From positions 8,062 to 16,368 of the forward strand of contig DFKT01000071.1 of NCBI GenBank assembly GCA_002373595.1: a stretch of DNA of 8,307 bases. Reading direction: 5' to 3'. Positions within the stretch are counted from its first letter, which is position 1. Each line of letters opens with the position of its first letter. The notes under the pieces are model-generated. The model saw only the letters and a program-made list of their open reading frames with translations. It did not search any database and had not been told where the DNA came from. Origin of the DNA: Lachnospiraceae bacterium UBA3638. Lineage in GTDB: Bacteria; Bacillota; Clostridia; Lachnospirales; Lachnospiraceae. Shown here piece after piece: positions 6,067-8,307 of the stretch. The translations under genes were made by a program, and so were the position numbers.

Positions 6067-6990
6067 TTACAGTATAACAGAGAATGCGGACATCAGCACT
6101 GTGACAGATATGATCGACACCGCTGTGGTAAGTGCTATGGCGGATGACAGTATCTCCGTCTTCTCTCCGGTCTTCTCCGCCTGGATGAGCGGCAGATTTC
6201 CCACGGGCATAGCCGTCATGAGGCACATCGTTATCGTTGCGACAGGATCAAACTTAAGCGCCTGCATTATATAGAATGTCGCTATGGGGATGAGGATCAT
6301 CCTGAGCACTATATATACCCAGATCCTGATATCCTTTACGGAAGATGCCGGGTCTGACCTGGCTATCACTACGCCGAGCAGCATCATCGACAGGAATATC
6401 GTAGAGTTTCCGATGTACCGGACAGTATTTGAAAGTATGGGCGGGAGCTGTATCCCAAACCAGAATACTGCGAGACTGAGCACAGCCATCACGGTTCCGG
6501 GGCTGATAATCTTCTTTAGATCGACCTTCTCCTTTCCTCCTCCGAGGACAGTCACACCATGCGTATAGAAAAGCAGGCTGTAGAAGACATTGCAGACCAC
6601 CACATAGATGATCGCATTCTCGGGAAGGATCGCTCTGGCTACGGGGATACCGAGGAATCCGATATTCGTATAAACGCACATCAGATTATAGAATCTCCTG
6701 TCATCGGGGGCTGCGCGAAGTATCCTCGGCAGGATGAGCCCGAGCAGGATAACGATCGCATAAAAAGTGATGCCCAAAAGCGCTGCGACGATCAGGTCCT
6801 CATGGGACGCCGTTACATTGCCGGACAGAATGGATGCCATGATGAGAGCCGGATTGGTTACATCAACGACGATCGCAGAGATCTTCTTGGATGTAAGTCC
6901 GTCGACGACTCCCTTTTTATTCAGATAAAAGCCTATGGCTACGAGCAGACAGATGACGCCCATCTGCTGTAATACGACCAGGAAACTCAA
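6067..6990 (-). CDS. AEC-family (auxin efflux carrier type) membrane transporter
   Basis: Secondary transporter of 307 residues, typical for bacterial AEC proteins, with about ten membrane segments in two similar halves. Known bacterial members move malate or malonate (MleP, MdcF); the substrate here is unknown. Family marks: TNPALI at 45-50 in the first half, NIGFLGIPVA at 109-118, and GNLPLIQAEKTG at 264-275 near the end of the second half, each with the conserved Asn/Pro/Gly of broken helices. The basic, polar stretch around 152-162 separates the halves. The start is most likely TTG at 6990: GGAGAG lies seven bases before it and the N-terminus from there has the family form. The next in-frame ATG (codon 10) would remove part of helix 1. 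The gene begins 42 bases after pyrI with no true terminator between, so it may be read from the pyr promoter. A link to pyrimidine or aspartate supply is only a guess. Confidence 0.92.
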   Translation of the reverse strand: MSFLVVLQQMGVICLLVAIGFYLNKKGVVDGLTSKKISAIVVDVTNPALIMASILSGNVTASHEDLIVAALLGITFYAIVILLGLILPRILRAAPDDRRFYNLMCVYTNIGFLGIPVARAILPENAIIYVVVCNVFYSLLFYTHGVTVLGGGKEKVDLKKIISPGTVMAVLSLAVFWFGIQLPPILSNTVRYIGNSTIFLSMMLLGVVIARSDPASSVKDIRIWVYIVLRMILIPIATFYIMQALKFDPVATITMCLMTAMPVGNLPLIQAEKTGEKTEILSSAIALTTAVSIISVTVLMSAFSVIL

Positions 6991-6997
6991 AAGTACA

Positions 6998-7003
6998 CTC
7001 TCC
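6998..7003 (-). promoter_or_regulatory. Ribosome binding site supporting the TTG start of the AEC transporter
   Basis: GGAGAG on the minus strand ends seven bases before TTG at 6990-6988. No ATG in the right frame lies upstream, and the next in-frame ATG is 27 bases further on with no site at proper spacing. Confidence 0.6.
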
Positions 7004-7012
7004 GATCCATAC

Positions 7013-7028
7013 CGGGCATAAAAGCCCG
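7013..7028 (-). other. Small stem-loop between pyrI and the AEC transporter gene
   Basis: CGGGC and GCCCG pair over five bases around a six-base A/T loop. It begins four bases after the pyrI stop. No T-run follows on the minus strand (GTATGGATCGG), so it is not a standard terminator. It could protect the 3' end of the pyrBI message, or cause partial stopping with a factor such as Rho. Confidence 0.5.
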
Positions 7029-7032
7029 TTCC

Positions 7033-7461
7033 TTACTTCTGCGAATACTTCTCTTCGCAATACTTGCAGCGATAGATCTCTTTTTCTTCATCCGCGAGGA
7101 CAAAGATATGAGGAAGTCCCTGCTCTATTGAAGTGATGCAGCGGGGATTGTGGCACTTGATGACTCCGCGTACTTCCTTGGGAAGCGAGAGCGTGCGCTT
7201 CTCCACTATCTCTCCGTCCTTGATGACATTGATAGTGATATTGTGATCTATGAAAGCGAGTACATCAAGGTCGAGAGTATTGATATCACACTCAACTTTA
7301 AGGATGTCTTTCTTGCCCATCACCTTGCTGCGTGCGTTCTTGATGATCGCAACTGTACAGTCCATCTTATCGAGTCCCAGGTGCTCATATATATCCATGC
7401 TTCTTCCGGCCTGGATATGATCGAGTACGAATCCCTCTTCTATCTTTCCAATGTTAAGCAT
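7033..7461 (-). CDS. pyrI: Aspartate carbamoyltransferase regulatory subunit
   Basis: Regulatory chain of the class B aspartate transcarbamoylase; it binds nucleotide effectors and, through a zinc domain, holds catalytic trimers together in the cytoplasm. The protein is 142 residues, close to the 153 of E. coli PyrI. Nucleotide-binding domain at about 1-95: it opens with the MLNIGKIEEGFVLDHI form, has a GR-motif around 19-20, and a lysine-rich KNARSKVMGKKDILKVE stretch at 41-57 like the allosteric domain of the family. Zinc domain at about 100-142: Cys103, Cys108, Cys132 and Cys135, with CX4C-X23-CX2C spacing identical to E. coli Cys109/114/138/141. The ATG lies one base after the pyrB stop, with GGAGG inside the end of pyrB. 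All ligands are present, so the subunit should be functional. Confidence 0.98.
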   Translation of the reverse strand: MLNIGKIEEGFVLDHIQAGRSMDIYEHLGLDKMDCTVAIIKNARSKVMGKKDILKVECDINTLDLDVLAFIDHNITINVIKDGEIVEKRTLSLPKEVRGVIKCHNPRCITSIEQGLPHIFVLADEEKEIYRCKYCEEKYSQK

Positions 7462-7462
7462 C

Positions 7463-8307
7463 TTATTTTACCTCCAGAAGCGTAAGTATCAGTGCCATCC
7501 TCACATACATTCCGTATCTCGCCTGTTTGAAATATACCGCTCTCTCATCCGTATCCACCTCGGGTGCGATCTCATTTACTCTCGGAAGCGGATGGAGAAT
7601 GAGGAGACTCTTTTTGGCAAGTTCAAGTTTAGCTGTATCGAGTACATAGAAATCCTTGAGTCTTACATAGTCCTCCTCGTTGAAGAATCTCTCTCTCTGA
7701 ACTCTGGTCATATAGAGGAGATCGAGCTCATCTATGCAGTTCTCAAGCTTAACAACTTCCTTGTATTCGATGCCCTTGTCTTTGAGCATCGAAGTGATAT
7801 AGTCGGGAACCTTAAGTTCCTCCGGTGATATGAAGATAAACCTGATGTTGTCATATCTCGAAAGTGCGCTAATGAGACTGTGCACGGTACGTCCGAATTT
7901 GAGGTCTCCGCACAGTCCGATCGTAAAGCCGCTGAGCTTACCGTAGAGGCTCCTTATCGTGAGGAGGTCTGTGAGCGTCTGTGTCGGGTGCTGATGTCCG
8001 CCGTCCCCTGCGTTTATAACAGGGATGAGGGAGTTATCGGCAGCGACCATCGGTGCACCTTCCTTGGGATGTCTCATCGCGCATATGTCAGCATATGATG
8101 AGATGATCCTGATCGTATCCGCTACGCTCTCTCCTTTGGAAGCCGAAGATGAGGAAGCATCCGCAAATCCTATGACTCTGCCTCCGAGTCTGGTCATCGC
8201 AGCTTCAAAGGAAAGTCTCGTGCGCGTACTGGGCTCGTAGAAGCATGTAGCCAGTATCCTTCCTTCACACTTATGCGCATACTTTCCGGGATTCGCTTCG
8301 ATATCCG
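7463..8307 (-). CDS. pyrB: Aspartate carbamoyltransferase catalytic subunit, 5' end cut by window edge
   Basis: Catalyses carbamoyl phosphate + L-aspartate to N-carbamoyl-aspartate, the committed step of pyrimidine synthesis. The reading frame is open to the right edge; 280 complete sense codons are visible, and the N-terminal ~25-30 residues lie outside. The ATG at 8197 is internal: codons upstream of it encode [13 protein letters not shown], the carbamoyl-phosphate loop. Further motifs follow in order: [14 protein letters not shown] (the mobile loop with the active-site Ser and Lys), [62 protein letters not shown], and the C-terminal [13 protein letters not shown]. All the expected substrate residues within this part are present. 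Paired with pyrI, so an allosteric holoenzyme is expected. The promoter and any UMP- or PyrR-type attenuator would lie outside the window. Confidence 0.98.
   Translation of the reverse strand, partial: DIEANPGKYAHKCEGRILATCFYEPSTRTRLSFEAAMTRLGGRVIGFADASSSSASKGESVADTIRIISSYADICAMRHPKEGAPMVAADNSLIPVINAGDGGHQHPTQTLTDLLTIRSLYGKLSGFTIGLCGDLKFGRTVHSLISALSRYDNIRFIFISPEELKVPDYITSMLKDKGIEYKEVVKLENCIDELDLLYMTRVQRERFFNEEDYVRLKDFYVLDTAKLELAKKSLLILHPLPRVNEIAPEVDTDERAVYFKQARYGMYVRMALILTLLEVK
7470..7475 (-). promoter_or_regulatory. Ribosome binding site of pyrI inside the end of pyrB
   Basis: GGAGGT on the minus strand falls in the last sense codons of pyrB, eight bases before the pyrI ATG. With one base between stop and start, pyrI is probably translationally coupled to pyrB. 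That would suit the equal numbers of the two chains in the holoenzyme. Confidence 0.8.

Noticed and set aside
6254..6679. A 141-codon minus-strand frame inside the AEC transporter gene
   Set aside because: It is out of frame with a well-supported family protein, and its Arg/Pro/Ser-rich translation has no recognisable motif.
6987..7010. A seven-codon frame (ATG at 7010) ending in a TGA that overlaps the TTG start of the AEC transporter
   Set aside because: It could be a coupling leader peptide, but it has no ribosome site and its length is within chance; the overlap alone is not evidence.
7463..8197. ATG at 8197 as the pyrB start
   Set aside because: The frame is open to the window edge and the codons upstream encode the essential STRTR carbamoyl-phosphate motif, so this ATG is internal.

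Overview
All six protein genes lie on the minus strand, so biological order runs from the right edge of the window to the left. The compact layout suggests a low-to-mid-GC Firmicute of the class Clostridia, plausibly Lachnospiraceae: short gaps, strong AGGAGG-type ribosome sites, a two-subunit PyrB/PyrI aspartate transcarbamoylase, and an Ami-type oligopeptide importer with a lipoprotein binding component. The family-level placement is an inference from protein style; no rRNA or marker gene is present to prove it.

Right part (8307 to about 7033): the 3' portion of pyrB (catalytic chain of aspartate transcarbamoylase, cut by the window edge) is followed after one base by pyrI (zinc-binding regulatory chain). 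The pyrI ribosome site lies in the last codons of pyrB, so the two are probably translationally coupled.

Middle part (6990 to 4959): an AEC-family (auxin efflux carrier type) membrane transporter with a likely TTG start, then a membrane acyltransferase of the Acyltransferase_3 (OatA/WecH-like) family. Gaps of 42 and 67 bases without a convincing terminator allow read-through from pyrBI, but a functional link is unproven.

Left part (4787 to 1): an oligopeptide ABC importer most like streptococcal AmiA-AmiC-AmiD. It has its own leader (4788-4958) with a plausible sigma-A-type promoter and stem-loops. The order is the lipoprotein binding protein, an intercistronic stem-loop, an AmiC-type permease with a large extracytoplasmic insertion, and an AmiD-type permease cut by the left edge. 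The two ATPase genes are not in the window and would be expected beyond base 1.

The main discovery candidate is the binding protein. Its sequence reads as a circularly permuted AmiA. The segment that forms the C-terminal ~140 residues of ordinary AmiA proteins sits at the N-terminus, just after the lipobox and linker. The protein then runs through the usual AmiA order and stops about 24 residues after the WGPDY-DP-TY motif, where ordinary members continue for well over 100 residues. No reading frame for a lost tail exists downstream. No CRISPR array, mobile element, tRNA or rRNA was seen.
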